A stretch of 64,000 nt of DNA from JADKCZ01 sp963786945 (lineage in GTDB: Bacteria; Myxococcota; Myxococcia; Myxococcales; Anaeromyxobacteraceae): NCBI GenBank assembly GCA_963786945.1, contig CAWBAO010000003.1, forward strand, positions 434,001-498,000. Direction: 5' to 3'. The notes beneath the pieces are model-generated. The model did no database searches. It was not told the DNA's origin and saw only the letters and a list, made by a program, of their open reading frames with translations. Positions 9,733 to 19,210 of this stretch are shown one piece after another. Numbering within the stretch: the stretch's first letter is position 1; every line of letters begins with the position of its first letter. Both the position numbers and the translations under genes were made by a program.

Positions 9733-11144
9733 TTGGTGGCCGTGACCCGCATCGCCGCCAAGCAGAGGACCGTCTTCGCCTGCACCGAGTGCGGCCAGTC
9801 GAGCCCCAAGTGGCTCGGCCAGTGCCCGGCCTGCCGCAAGTGGAACACGCTGCAGGAGGAGCTGGTGGTCCCGGAGACGAAGGGGGCCGCGCCGCGCGGC
9901 TGGGGGCCGGCCGGCGGCGCCCGCCCCATGCCGCTGCACGAGGTCGAGGCCGACGAGGCGGCCCGCATCCGGACCGGCATCGCCGAGCTCGACCGGGTGC
10001 TGGGCGGCGGCGTGGTGCCGCGGCGGCCTGGTCCTGCTGGGCGGCGACCCGGGCATCGGCAAGTCGACCCTGCTCCTGGCGGCGCTGGACGGCTGGCCCG
10101 GGCCCGCCGGAGCGGCCGGTGCTCTACGTCTCGGGCGAGGAGTCGGCGCGGCAGGTGAAGCTGCGCGCCGACCGGCTCGGGCGTCGCCGCCGCGACCTGC
10201 ACCTGCTGGCCGAGACCGACGCTGGAGCGGGTGCTCGCACGCCGCCGAGGAGCTCAAGCCGGCGGCGCTGGTCGTCGACTCGATCCAGACCCATGTACCT
10301 GCCCGAGCTGCGGAGCGCGCCCGGGCTCCGTGGCGCAGGTGCGCGAGGTGCGCCGGCGCGGCTGCATGGCCTTCGGCCAAGACGCACCGGGACCCCGGTC
10401 TTCCTCGTCGGCCACGTCACCAAGGACGGCGCCATCGCCGGCCCGCGGGTGCTCGAGCACATGGTCGACACGGTCCTCTACTTCGAGGGCGAGCGGCGGC
10501 CACCCCTACCGGATCCTGCGCGCCCACAAGAACCGCTTCGGCTCGACCAACGAGATCGGCGTCTTCGAGATGAAGTCGCGGCGGGCTGGTCGAGGTGCCC
10601 GACCCCTCGGCCCTCTTCCTCGCCGAGCGGCCCGGCGACGCCTCCGGCAGCGTGGTGGCCGCGGCGCTCAAGGGCACGCGGCCGCTGCTGGTCGAGGTCC
10701 AGGCGCTGGTGGCCCCCACCGGCTACGGCACGCCGCGGCGCACCGCGCTCGGCGTCGACTCGCAACCGGGTGGCGCTGCTGGCGGCGGTGCTGGAGAAGA
10801 AGGCGGGGCGTGGAGCTGCTCGGCCTGCGACGTCTTCGTCAACGTGGCCGGGCGGCATCACGCTCGACGAGCCCGGCCGCCGACCTGGCACCGTGCGCGG
10901 CGCTGGCCTCCTCGCTTCCGCGAGCGGGCCATCCCGCCCCGCACGCCTGCTGTTCGGCGAGGTGGGGCTGGCCGGCGAGGTGCGCGCGGTCGCCCAGGCC
11001 GAGCTGCGGCTGGCCGAGGCGGCCAGGCTCGGCTTCACGCGCGCCGTGCTGCCGGCCGCCAACGCCCGCCACGCCGAGGTCCCGCGCGGCGTCGAGGTGG
11101 TGGCGGTGGAGACGGTGGCCGAGGCGCTGGACCGGCTCGGCTGA
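9733..11144 (+). CDS. radA: DNA repair protein RadA, heavily frameshifted
   Basis: RecA-like ATPase acting in recombination-intermediate processing. The N-terminal zinc finger (CTECG...CPACRKW), Walker A GGDPGIGKST, VLYVSGEESARQVKLRADRLG, the RadA signature KNRFGSTNEIGVFEM and the Lon-protease-like C-terminal domain (ARLLFGEVGLAGEVR...EALDRLG) are all visible but spread over three frames. I can place about a dozen single-base insertions or deletions between 10020 and 10920, for example an extra C in CAGACCCATG near 10290. The corrected length is about 460 residues, normal for RadA. Start options are TTG 9733, GTG 9736 or GTG 9742. Confidence 0.85.
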
Positions 11145-11175
11145 GGCACCGGCACGTCCGCCAGGCCGATGCGCC

Positions 11176-12653
11176 CTAGGCCGACTGCACCGCGGCCCGC
11201 CAGCGGGCCAGCATGGCCTCGCGGTCGGTCGGCTTCATGCGCGGCGTGAAGCGCCGGTCCTGGCGCCAGACCGCCCGGATCTCCTCGCGCGAGGCCCAGA
11301 CGCCGACGGCCAGCCCGGCCAGGAAGGCGGCCCCCACCGCGGTGGTCTCGATGACCTTCGGCCGCACCACCGGCACGCCCAGCAGGTCGGCCTGGGTCTG
11401 CATGAGCAGGTCGTTGCGGCTGGCCCCGCCGTCCACCTTGAAGTCGCGGAAGGCCTGCCCCGACTCGACCCGCATGGCCTCGGCCAGGTCGAAGACCGAG
11501 AGGGCGATGCCGTCGAGGGTGGCCCGGGCCAGGTGGGCGGCGGTGGTGCCCCGGTCGAGGCCGCGGATGACGCCGCGCGCCTCGGGCCGCCAGTGCGGCG
11601 CCCCCAGCCCGGCCAGCGCCGGCGCGAAGGTGACCCCGCCGCTGTCCTTCACGCTCCTCGCCAGGGGCTCGATCTCCGCCGAGGTGCGGATCAGCTTGAG
11701 GCCGTCGCGCAGCCACTGCACCGCCGCCCCGGCGATGAAGGACGAGCCCTCCAGCGCGTAGGCCACCTCGCCCCCCACCTCCCACGCCACCGTGGCCAGC
11801 AGCCCGCGCGAGGAGTGGACCGGGCGCGGCCCCACGTTCTGCAGGAGGAAGGCGCCGGTGCCGTAGGTGCACTTGGCGTCGCCGGGCGCGAAGCAGGCCT
11901 GGCCGAAGAGGGCGGCCTGCTGGTCGCCGGCCAGGCCGCAGACCGGGAGGCCGTCGGGCAGGAAGGCCAGGCCGCGGGTGGTGCCGTACACCTCGGACGA
12001 GGAGCGGATCTCCGGCAGCAGGGAGGGCGGCACGCCGAAGAACTCCAGCAGCCGGTCGTCCCAGCGGCGCGTCTCCAGGTTCATGAGCAGCGTGCGGCTG
12101 GCGTTGGAGACGTCGGTGACGTGGGCGCCCGCCGGTGAGCCGCCAGCACAGGTAGCTGTCGACGGTGCCGAAGGCCAGCCGCCCGGCCTCGGCGTCCCGC
12201 CGCGCCCCCTTCACGTGGTCGAGCAGCCAGCGCAGCTTGGTGGCGGAGAAGTAGGGGTCGAGCACCAGCCCGGTCCGCTCCCGGATCCACGGCTCCTCGC
12301 CGGCGGCCTTGTGCGCGGCGCAGGCCTCGGTGGTGCGCCGGTCCTGCCAGACGATGGCGCGGCGCACCGGCCGGCCGTCGGAGCGGCGCCAGAGCGCGGT
12401 GGTCTCGCGCTGGTTGGTGATGCCGATGGCCGCCACGTCGCGCCCGCGCGCGCCGGCCTGGCGCAGCGCCTTGCGGACGGTGGCGCCCACGCTGGCCCAG
12501 ATCTCCTCGAGGTCGTGCTCCACCCAGCCCGGCCGCGGGAAGTGCTGCGGGAACTCCTGGTTGGCGGCGGCGCGCACCGCCAGGGCTCCGATCGAGCAGC
12601 ACCGCGGTGGTGCCGGTGGTCCCCTGGTCGATGGCCAGCACGTACCTCGACAT
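11176..12653 (-). CDS. glpK: Glycerol kinase, frameshifted
   Basis: ATP-dependent phosphorylation of glycerol to sn-glycerol 3-phosphate in the cytoplasm. FGGY-family features: N-terminal DQGTTGT, GITNQRETTALW, VWQDRRT, FSATKLRWLLDHV, GLAGDQQAALFGQACF, TYGTGAFLLQN and the C-terminal FKVDGGASRNDLL. Two extra bases near 12584 and 12134 split it into three reading frames; the corrected length is about 491 residues, as expected. The ATG at 12653 is preceded by a good Shine-Dalgarno (GGGAGG) 6-7 nt upstream. An esterase gene ends 24 bp upstream on the same strand. No glycerol facilitator or glycerol-phosphate dehydrogenase gene is adjacent. Confidence 0.9.
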
Positions 12654-12677
12654 GCCTGCCTCCCTTTCGATGCCGCG

Positions 12678-13547
12678 TCAGCGCCGCCAGCTCGCCGGCG
12701 TGGGCGGGGGCGGCTCCCCGGAGTCCTCCGGCTCGTCGGGCGGCGGGACCGGCCGGGGGCCGAGCGAGGCGAGGAAGCGGACCGCGGCGTCGGCGCAGGC
12801 CTCCCGCTCCACGTCGACGCCGACCAGGTGGTAGCTCCTCGGCAGCACCAGCAGCGGCGCCGGGCCGCTGCCGATCCGCCGCGCCAGCCGCCTCGCCCCG
12901 GCCAGCGTCACGGTGTGATCCTCGCCTCCCATCACCACCAGGGCCGGCGCCGCCACGCCCGGCAGCAGCGAGTCGACCCGCTCTCCCAGCGCCTGCAGCT
13001 CGGCCACCGCGCCGAGCGGCACGCCGTCGAGGCAGGGGTTGCGGTCCTTCATCTCCGGATCGCGGAGGTCGGAGCCCGAGCCCTTGGGCACGATGCGCCG
13101 CCAGAGCAGGGCGCTGCGCCCCAGCAGGCCGGCCAGCTTGCCGAGCGGCTGCAGCTCCAGCGCCGGGGCCAGCAGGATCAGCCCCTCCACCTGCTCGGGC
13201 AGGTCGTGGGCCAGCGCGCAGGCCACCAGCGCCCCCATCGAGCTGCCGGCCACGAAGACGCGGCGGGCGCCGGCCAGCCGGGCGAGGTCGCGCCGGGCGT
13301 GGGCCACCCACTCGGTCCAGGGGATGCCCACCAGGTCCTCCGGCGTGCGGCCGTGGCCGGCCATCACCGGCGCCAGGCAGCGATACCCCTCGGCGGCGAG
13401 CCGGAACGCCAGGTGGTGCATCTCGAAGGGGGCGCCGGTGAGGCCGTGGAGCAGCAGCACCGCGTCCGGCCCGCCGGCCAGGTCGAGCTCGCGCCCCTCG
13501 TCGATGGCGCGGCGCTGCTCCGCGGTGGGGTTCGGATCGGGTCTCAC
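12678..13547 (-). CDS. Alpha/beta-hydrolase, carboxylesterase/monoacylglycerol-lipase-like
   Basis: A 289-residue soluble hydrolase. The oxyanion-hole segment VLLLHGLTGAPFEMHHLA, the nucleophile elbow GSSMGA (Ser near residue 112), the acid region VVMGGEDHTV and the late histidine in RSYHLVGVD follow the order of carboxylesterase/monoglyceride lipases of the bacterial Est30 type. The GTG start at 13547 was chosen because it precedes the conserved part and leaves a short leader to the divergent DUF3467 gene. Two adjacent copies of a 13-bp sequence (GGATCGGGTCTCA), one base apart, straddle this start. Directly upstream of glpK, it could supply glycerol from acylglycerols, but that link is inference. 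Confidence 0.72.
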   Translation of the reverse strand: MRPDPNPTAEQRRAIDEGRELDLAGGPDAVLLLHGLTGAPFEMHHLAFRLAAEGYRCLAPVMAGHGRTPEDLVGIPWTEWVAHARRDLARLAGARRVFVAGSSMGALVACALAHDLPEQVEGLILLAPALELQPLGKLAGLLGRSALLWRRIVPKGSGSDLRDPEMKDRNPCLDGVPLGAVAELQALGERVDSLLPGVAAPALVVMGGEDHTVTLAGARRLARRIGSGPAPLLVLPRSYHLVGVDVEREACADAAVRFLASLGPRPVPPPDEPEDSGEPPPPTPASWRR

Positions 13548-13601
13548 GGATCGGGTCTCAGGGGTGTCGCGGCGCGGCCTGCAGGGTGCTACGAGATCCG
13601 C

Positions 13602-13907
13602 ATGTCCGACAAGCCTACCACCCCACCGCCGCACGCCATCCAGATCCAGATCGACCCGGTCACCGCCAACGGGGCCTTCATCAACCTGGCCATGGTCAAC
13701 CACACCGAGACCGAGTTCACCCTCGACCTCGCCTACGTCCAGCCGCAGGCCCCCCAGGCCACGGTGCGGGCCCGCGCCATCACCACGCCCAAGCACATGA
13801 AGCGGCTGCTCCTCGCCATCCAGGACAACCTGTCCCGGTACGAGGCCCGCTTCGGGACCATCGACCTCGGCGACACCCCCCATTTCCCCGGCGGCGTCGT
13901 CAACTGA
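13602..13907 (+). CDS. DUF3467 family protein
   Basis: A 101-residue cytoplasmic protein matching the DUF3467 pattern: an early IQIQID segment, then INLAMVNHTETEFTLDLAYVQPQ, then the helix TPKHMKRLLLAIQDNLSRYEARFG. The family is widespread in bacteria and of unknown function. It starts at ATG 13602 with a short shared upstream region opposite the esterase. A perfect GC hairpin lies a few bases beyond the stop. Confidence 0.75.
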   Translation: MSDKPTTPPPHAIQIQIDPVTANGAFINLAMVNHTETEFTLDLAYVQPQAPQATVRARAITTPKHMKRLLLAIQDNLSRYEARFGTIDLGDTPHFPGGVVN

Positions 13908-13914
13908 GATCGGC

Positions 13915-13931
13915 CGGCCGCGCCGCGGCCG
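13915..13931 (+). terminator. GC-rich hairpin after the DUF3467 gene
   Basis: A perfect 7-bp inverted repeat (CGGCCGC / GCGGCCG) with a 3-nt loop, starting 8 bp after the stop codon. There is no clear T-tract, so intrinsic termination is only a possibility. Such GC palindromes also arise by chance at this base composition. Confidence 0.3.
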
Positions 13932-14049
13932 CCGGTCCGCCTCCTGGACGTCCCTTCCCGCCCCGCCCTCCGTGTTCCCGGTCGGTTGGCCGCGGCACGC
14001 CGCCTGCTCCCTGGCGCCGTGCAGCACCAACCTCGAACGCGGAGCGGAC

Positions 14050-14307
14050 ATGAGCGACCAGAAGGAAGCGAGCGGAAAGCGGCTGGCGGTCTACGCCATC
14101 AACGAGAAGGACGGCGACCGGGCCGCCTGGTGGCAGAAGATTGGCATGGCCTTCACCAACCGGGACGGCAGCATCGCCATCTACCTCGACGCGCTGCCGC
14201 TCGGCACCAACAAGCTGCAGATCCGCGAGCCGCGCGACGAGGCGCGCGCCGGGGCCAGCCCGCCGGGCAACGGCGCCGGCAAGCGCGGCGAGGAGGCGCG
14301 ACCGTGA
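14050..14307 (+). CDS. Small conserved-looking protein of unknown function
   Basis: An 85-residue soluble protein beginning MSDQKEASGKRLAVYAINEK, with a core WWQKIGMAFTNRDGSIAIYLDALPLGTNKLQIRE and a disordered Gly/Ala/Arg tail. The core reads like a single compact beta-rich domain and resembles short proteins often found in myxobacteria, though I cannot name a family. Its stop overlaps the GTG start of the following helix-hairpin-helix gene (GTGA), so the two are translationally coupled. Confidence 0.6.
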   Translation: MSDQKEASGKRLAVYAINEKDGDRAAWWQKIGMAFTNRDGSIAIYLDALPLGTNKLQIREPRDEARAGASPPGNGAGKRGEEARP

Positions 14308-14648
14308 CCCGGCTGCTCCGCGCCGCCGTGGCGGCGGCCGTGCTGGGCGGGGCCGGCCCGGCCTTGGCCGCCTTCGAGGCGAAGAAGCCGCTCGGCCCCA
14401 ACGACCGCATCGACCTCAACCGGGCCAGCACCGTGGAGCTGATGCGGCTCCCCGGGGTGGGCCAGAAGAAGGCCCAGGCCATCGTGGCGCTGCGCGCCCG
14501 CCAGCCCTTCCGCAAGCCCGAGGACGTGGTGGCGGTGAAGGGGCTCGGGCCGGCCTGGTTCGCCAAGGTGAAGGCCCACCTGGTGGTGGGGGCGCCGCTG
14601 GCCACTGCGCCGGCCCCGTCGCCGGCGGCGGCCACCACGCAGAAGTGA
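14304..14648 (+). CDS. Exported helix-hairpin-helix (ComEA-like) DNA-binding protein
   Basis: 114 residues. A signal peptide (LLRAAVAAAVLGGAGPALA) is followed by a tandem helix-hairpin-helix domain: IDLNRASTVELMRLPGVGQKKAQAIVALR, then FRKPEDVVAVKGLGPAWFAKVK, and a short Ala/Pro-rich tail. This is the ComEA fold, which binds double-stranded DNA in the periplasm during natural transformation. The protein lacks the usual membrane anchor, so it would be a secreted or periplasmic version as in Gram-negative species. The start is the GTG at 14304 inside the previous stop. No other competence gene is adjacent. Confidence 0.75.
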   Translation: MTRLLRAAVAAAVLGGAGPALAAFEAKKPLGPNDRIDLNRASTVELMRLPGVGQKKAQAIVALRARQPFRKPEDVVAVKGLGPAWFAKVKAHLVVGAPLATAPAPSPAAATTQK

Positions 14649-14745
14649 TCCCTTCGCGCCTCGGCGGGGCGTGCGCCAGCTGCCCGGATTCCCCCTCCTC
14701 TCCGGCGCGGCGCACGTCCTGCCCGAGGGGCGCCTTGACTGCGAG

Positions 14746-14960
14746 AGCCCAGCCCGGTAACGAGGGCCTGCAGCACCCGCTCGGAGGATCAGGGAAGTCC
14801 GGTCAGAAGCCGGCGCGGTCCCGCCACTGTAGCCGGGGAGAAGTCGCCTCCAGGGTTGTCACCACTGCCGCGGACGTCGTGCGGTGGGAAGGTGGGAGGC
14901 GGCGAGCGGCGACGGCCATCCGTCGTGCGCGGCCCCGGGAGCCAGGAGACCTCCCTTCGA
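14746..14960 (+). ncRNA. Cobalamin (B12) riboswitch
   Basis: Lies in the 370-bp gap before the TonB receptor gene. Conserved elements in order: GGATCAGGGAAGTCCGGT near 14786, the paired GAAGCCGG, the B12-box core CCCGCCACTGT (14819-14830), a CCACTG...GGTGGGAAGG arm near 14870-14895, and GAGCCAGGAGACCTCCC near 14939-14955. These are the diagnostic blocks of the AdoCbl-binding class. Ends are approximate. It should shut off the uptake operon when cobalamin is plentiful. The remaining bases to the start at 15019 hold the Shine-Dalgarno AAGGAG 9 nt before the TTG. Confidence 0.88.
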
Positions 14961-15018
14961 GCAGGCCCCGGCATGCCGCCGCGGCCACGGTTGTCGCGTC
15001 CGAAGGAGACGCGCGGCT

Positions 15019-16938
15019 TTGCGCTCGAAGACCCGGATCCTGGGCGTCCTCGCCCTTTCACTCTTCGTCGTTGGGGCCTCGCGTGCCGAGGAGCCCCCGC
15101 CCGTCCTCATGGACGAGCAGCAGGTGCGGCTGCCGCGAACCGGGGCCGGCACCGATCCCACCGCCGCGGCCACCGTGGTCGAGGCCTCGCGCTTCGCCGG
15201 GGAGGCCAAGGACGTGGCCGGGCTGGTGGCCACCTCGCCGGGCGTGGCGGTCAACGACTACGGCGGCCTGGGGCAGCTCACCACCGTCTCCATCCGCGGC
15301 TCCACGGCCGACGGCGTGCTGGTGCTGCTGGACGGCCTGCCGCTCAACACCGCCTTCGGTGGCGCCGTCGACCTCTCCTCCATCCCGCGCGGCTGGATTC
15401 GAGCGGATCGAGGTGCTGCGCGGCCCCGAGGGGGCCCTCTACGGCGCTGGCGCCCTGGGCGGCGTGGTCAACGTCATCACCCGGCGGACGGCGGCCGGAC
15501 AGTGGTCGGCCGAGGGCACCGGCGGCTCCTTCGGGACCGGCTCGCTCGCTGCCGACGGGGCGGTGGCGGTGCTGGGCGGCACGCTGCTCATGGCCTTGAG
15601 CGGCGACACCACCGAGGGTGACTTCCCCTACCTCTACGATCCCACCCCCACCCTCCCCGGCGATCCGCTGGAGCCGCGGCTGCGGGAGAACGCCGCGGCC
15701 TGGCGGGCCGGGGCGCTGGCGCGCCTCTCGGTGCCGGCCGGGGCGGGGCGGTTCGACGCCGTGCTGCAGGCCTCGGCGGGCCACCGCGGCCTGCCCGGCT
15801 TCGCCGCCAGCCCGACCCCGGACGACTGGCAGCGCGACGGGCGGCTCATGGCGGCGGTCCGTTACGCTCACGCCGTGGCCGGCGGCCTCACCCTCGGCGG
15901 ACGCCTCACCGGCCGGCTCGATCTCCTCGACGTCCGGGTCGGAGACCCGGTCCCCTACGAGCAGCAGGGCACCGCCCTGGGCGCGGCGGTCGAGCTCGGC
16001 TGGGCCCACGCGCTGGGCCAGCTCTCGGCGCAGCTCTCCACCGAGGCCGAGTCGGTCGACGCGCCCGGCCTCCCGGCCGGCCTCACCCGCTGGTCGACCG
16101 GCGCCGGCGTCGGCGACGACCTGCTCCTGCTCGGGGCCCGGCTCCGGGTGGCTCCGGCGCTCCGGCTCGACGCCGTGGGCGCCTTCACCGGCCTCTCCGG
16201 CAAGCTGGGGACCTCGTGGCGCCTCTCCGACGGCTGGTCGGTGCGGGCCAGCGCCGGCCGGTCCTTCCGCGCCCCCAGCCTGGCCGAGCTCCACTTCCAG
16301 CAGGGGCTGGTGATCCCCAACCCGGACCTGGTGCCGGAGTCCGGGCTGGCGGTCGACGCCGCGCTGGTGGCCGACGGGGCGCTCGGCCTGGCCACGCTGG
16401 GCGGCCACCTCACGCGCTACCGCCAGCTCATCATCTACCAGCCCACCTCGCTGGGGCGGCTCAAGCCCTTCAACACCGGCGAGGCCCTGGTGGCCGGGGT
16501 CGAGGCCGAGCTGGCCACCGCCCCCATGCTCGGCCCGGCCCGGGCCACGCTCTCCGGCGCCTACACCTTCCTCTTCACCGAGCTGCTCCAGGGGTCGCCC
16601 GACGAGGTGGGGAACCAGGTCCCCTACCGGCCGCAGCACCGGCTCTACGCCCGGGCCGCCGCCGCGCCCGGGCGCTTCCAGGCGCACGTCGAGGTTCACT
16701 ACGTCGGCCTGCGCTACCAGGACACGCGCAACCTCGAGCCCATCCCGGCGACGCTGCTCTGGAACGCCGGAGCCGCCGTGAGCCTCCCCGGCCCGATGGC
16801 CTGGAGCCTCCACCTCGAGGTGAAGAACCTGCTCGACGACCGGACGCTCACCGACGGCATCGGCAACCCGCTCCCGTCGCGGATGGTGCTGCTCACCCTC
16901 CGCGCCGGCTCCTCTCCCCCACCGAAGGGACTCCATGA
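15019..16938 (+). CDS. btuB: TonB-dependent vitamin B12 receptor, frameshifted
   Basis: Outer-membrane receptor for cobalamin. A signal peptide (ILGVLALSLFVVGASRA) leads to the plug domain (KDVAGLVATSPGVAV, TVSIRGSTADGVLVLLDGLPL, FERIEVLRGPEGALYGAGALGGVVNVITRR) and a 22-strand-type barrel with late TonB-box features (FNTGEALVAGVEAE, LHLEVKNLLDD). Start TTG 15019 is set by AAGGAG 9 nt upstream. One extra base near 15396 shifts the frame. Near 16920 a C-run indel would let the protein end at the TGA overlapping the next gene's ATG (16938); without it the frame runs to 17098. Corrected length is about 640 residues. The riboswitch directly upstream supports B12 as ligand. Confidence 0.87.
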
Positions 16939-18281
16939 CCCGCTCGCTCCTCCTCGCCGCGGCCCTCTCCGCCGCCGCCGCCCTCACCGCCTGCCAGAAG
17001 GAGGTCACCTGCCCCGCCGGCGAGGTGCTCTGCGCCGGCGCCTGCGTCGACCCGGCCGTCGACGCCGCCAACTGCGGCGCCTGCGGCACCGCCTGTGACA
17101 GCGGCTCCAGCTGCCGGGCTGGCGCCTGCGTGGCCCTGAGCACCGATCGGCTCAACTGCGGCGCGGTGGGACGGGCCTGCCTGCCGGGTGAGTCCTGCCT
17201 CGACGGCGCCTGCACCTCGCTCCAGGTGGCCTGCTTCTCCGTCGACGAGGTGCGCGCCGTGGAGCCGCTCGACCTCGCCTCCGGCTCGGCTCCCCGGGCC
17301 GCCGGCGACGGCCCCATCTCCCTCACCACGCTCGGCGCCGACGCCTGGGCCGCCGCCTCGCTCTCCGGCTCGCTCTCCCGCCTCCCCGTCGACCTCTCCG
17401 CGGCACCGGCCGAGTACCTGCTCCACGGCACCGACTTCGAGTACGTCACCGCCCATGCCGGGCGGCTGCTCATCTCCAACGCCGGCGCCGGCACCGTGGT
17501 CATCGTCGACCCGGCCACCGGCAGCGTGGCCGACGAGATCCCGGTCGGTGCCTCGGCCAAGGAGAACATCAAGGGGATCGCCTTCGCCGAGGTGAACGCG
17601 GTCGACACCGCCTTCGTCTCCCTCCAGGGCGACGCCGTCAGCGGCGACCCGGCGCTGGGCCAGCGGGTCGCGCTGCTCGACGCCGCCGGGCTCGCCACCT
17701 GCGGCGTGGCCGGCTCGCCGCGGCCCTGCCTGGGCGCGCCCACCTACCTCGACGTCTCCGCCGGAGCCGGTCCGGACGCCGGCGCCCTCCCCTTCCCGGG
17801 CCGCTCGGTGGCGGCCGGTGGCAAGGTCTACGTGGTGCTGGCCAACCTGAAGGACTCGGGCGGCTACTTCGGTACGCCCGCCGGCCCCGGCCGGCTGGCC
17901 ATCGTCGACCCGGCCGGCCCGTCGGTCGGCTACTTCTCGCTGTCGGCCGCCTGCGGTAACCCGGGCGGCATCGCCCTGCGCGGCACGACGCTCTGGGTCG
18001 CCTGCGGCGCCTTCGGCGCCAGCGGCCTGGCCGAGGTGGACCTGGCGGGCGGCAGCCCGGCGCTGGTGGCGGTCCACGCCGCACCCGTCCTGTCCCCCGG
18101 GAACGTGGCATTCTGCGGCGATCATGGCTTCGTCACCGACCAGTGGAGCGGCGACGTCTACCCCTTCGACCCCGTGAACTTCGCCGCCTCGCCGGCCGCG
18201 GCCACCACCGTCTGCCCGGCCAGCGCCGGGCCGGGGGGCTACGCCTGGGCCGCCGACGTGGCCTGCGCCATCCGCCCATGA
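16935..18281 (+). CDS. Cys-rich lipoprotein with predicted beta-propeller, BtuG-like position
   Basis: 448 residues. A signal with lipobox LTACQK (Cys near residue 20) is followed by a Cys-rich stretch to about residue 95 with repeats of the form CxxGxCVD...NCGACGTAC, common in myxobacterial surface proteins. The remainder has YncE/WD-like propeller blades: RLLISNAGAGTVVIVDPATG, KGIAFAEVNAVDTAFV, GGKVYVVLANLKDSG, GRLAIVDPAGPSVGY, LWVACGAFGASGLAEVDL. It sits between btuB and btuF with ATGA overlaps. In Bacteroides the surface propeller lipoprotein BtuG caps BtuB and captures cobalamin; position, anchor and predicted fold agree here. No sequence identity to BtuG can be claimed by eye. Confidence 0.7.
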   Translation: MTRSLLLAAALSAAAALTACQKEVTCPAGEVLCAGACVDPAVDAANCGACGTACDSGSSCRAGACVALSTDRLNCGAVGRACLPGESCLDGACTSLQVACFSVDEVRAVEPLDLASGSAPRAAGDGPISLTTLGADAWAAASLSGSLSRLPVDLSAAPAEYLLHGTDFEYVTAHAGRLLISNAGAGTVVIVDPATGSVADEIPVGASAKENIKGIAFAEVNAVDTAFVSLQGDAVSGDPALGQRVALLDAAGLATCGVAGSPRPCLGAPTYLDVSAGAGPDAGALPFPGRSVAAGGKVYVVLANLKDSGGYFGTPAGPGRLAIVDPAGPSVGYFSLSAACGNPGGIALRGTTLWVACGAFGASGLAEVDLAGGSPALVAVHAAPVLSPGNVAFCGDHGFVTDQWSGDVYPFDPVNFAASPAAATTVCPASAGPGGYAWAADVACAIRP

Positions 18282-19210
18282 CTCCCCGCCACCGCCCCGC
18301 CCTGCTCGTCCTCCTCGCCCTGGCCGCCGCGCCGGCGGCGGGCGCGCCGGAGCCCGGACCGGCCGGGACGCCGTCCGCCGAGCTGCTCCCGGTCTCGGCC
18401 CGGGGGGCGGCGGCGGGAGGCGCGACCTGGGTGGGGCGGCCCCCGGCCGGCGGCGCCCGGCGCATCGTCACGCTGGCGCCGAGCATGACCGACTACCTGG
18501 TCGCGCTCGGCGCCGCCGATCGGATCGTCGGCGTCACCCGGGTGGACCACGCGCCGGAGGTGGCAGCCCTCCCCCGCGTCGGGGGATTCCTCGATCCTTC
18601 GCCGGAGGCGGTGCTGGGGCTGAAGCCCGACCTGGTGCTCTGGGTGACCGACGGCGGCGCGCTGGGCGCGGTGCGCCGCCTCGGCGAGCTCTCCGCGGGC
18701 CGCTTCGCCATCCTCGCCATCCCGGTCGTCACCGTCGCCGACGTGCCAGCCTCGGCCAGGCTGGTGGGGGAGGCCATCGGCGAGCCGGCGGCCGGGCAGG
18801 CGCTGGCCGCCCGGCTGCAGGCGTCGCTCGACCGGCTTCGGGCCGGCGCGACCGGGCAGCCGCGCCCGCGGGTGCTCTTCGTGGTGGGGCGCGAGCCGCT
18901 GGTGGTGGCCGGGCCGGGCTCCTTCCCCGACGAGCTGCTCAGGCTGGCCGGGGCCGAGAACGCCGTGGGGGGGACCCGGCCCTGGCCGGTCTACCCGCTG
19001 GAGGTGGCGGTGGCGGCCAACCCGGATCTCGTCATCGACGCCGCCTTCGACGAGCCGGCCGATGGGATCCAGCGGCTCTCCGCCATCCCGGCGGTGCGGC
19101 GCGGGGCGGTGGCGCGGCTGCGGCGCGACGACCTGCTGCGCGCCGGGCCGCGGATGATCGAGGCGCTCGGCGATCTCGAGCAGGCCCTCCGCGGGGCACC
19201 ACCCCGGTGA
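18278..19210 (+). CDS. btuF: Periplasmic cobalamin-binding protein of ABC transporter
   Basis: 310 residues. A signal peptide is followed by a class III substrate-binding fold: RRIVTLAPSMTDYLVALGAADRIVGVT, PRVGGFLDPSPEAVLGLKPDLVLW, then FVVGREPLVVAGPGSFPDELLRLAGAENA and NPDLVIDAA. These are the hallmarks of BtuF/FepB-type proteins. The start ATG 18278 overlaps the previous stop, and its own stop overlaps the permease start. With the riboswitch and btuC/btuD it should hand cobalamin to the inner-membrane transporter. Confidence 0.88.
   Translation: MTPRHRPALLVLLALAAAPAAGAPEPGPAGTPSAELLPVSARGAAAGGATWVGRPPAGGARRIVTLAPSMTDYLVALGAADRIVGVTRVDHAPEVAALPRVGGFLDPSPEAVLGLKPDLVLWVTDGGALGAVRRLGELSAGRFAILAIPVVTVADVPASARLVGEAIGEPAAGQALAARLQASLDRLRAGATGQPRPRVLFVVGREPLVVAGPGSFPDELLRLAGAENAVGGTRPWPVYPLEVAVAANPDLVIDAAFDEPADGIQRLSAIPAVRRGAVARLRRDDLLRAGPRMIEALGDLEQALRGAPPR

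Noticed and set aside
8560..10380. Minus-strand open frame spanning the lipoprotein and radA
   Set aside because: Out-of-frame shadow: it covers coding sequence of two genes with clear motifs in other frames.
10020..10920. radA as a decayed pseudogene
   Set aside because: All RadA motifs survive without missense decay and indels occur in short G/C runs, as in other essential genes here; sequence error is simpler.
16893..18125. Minus-strand open frame opposite the B12 propeller lipoprotein
   Set aside because: The plus strand has lipobox, Cys repeats and blade motifs plus overlapping start/stop codons; the minus frame has none.
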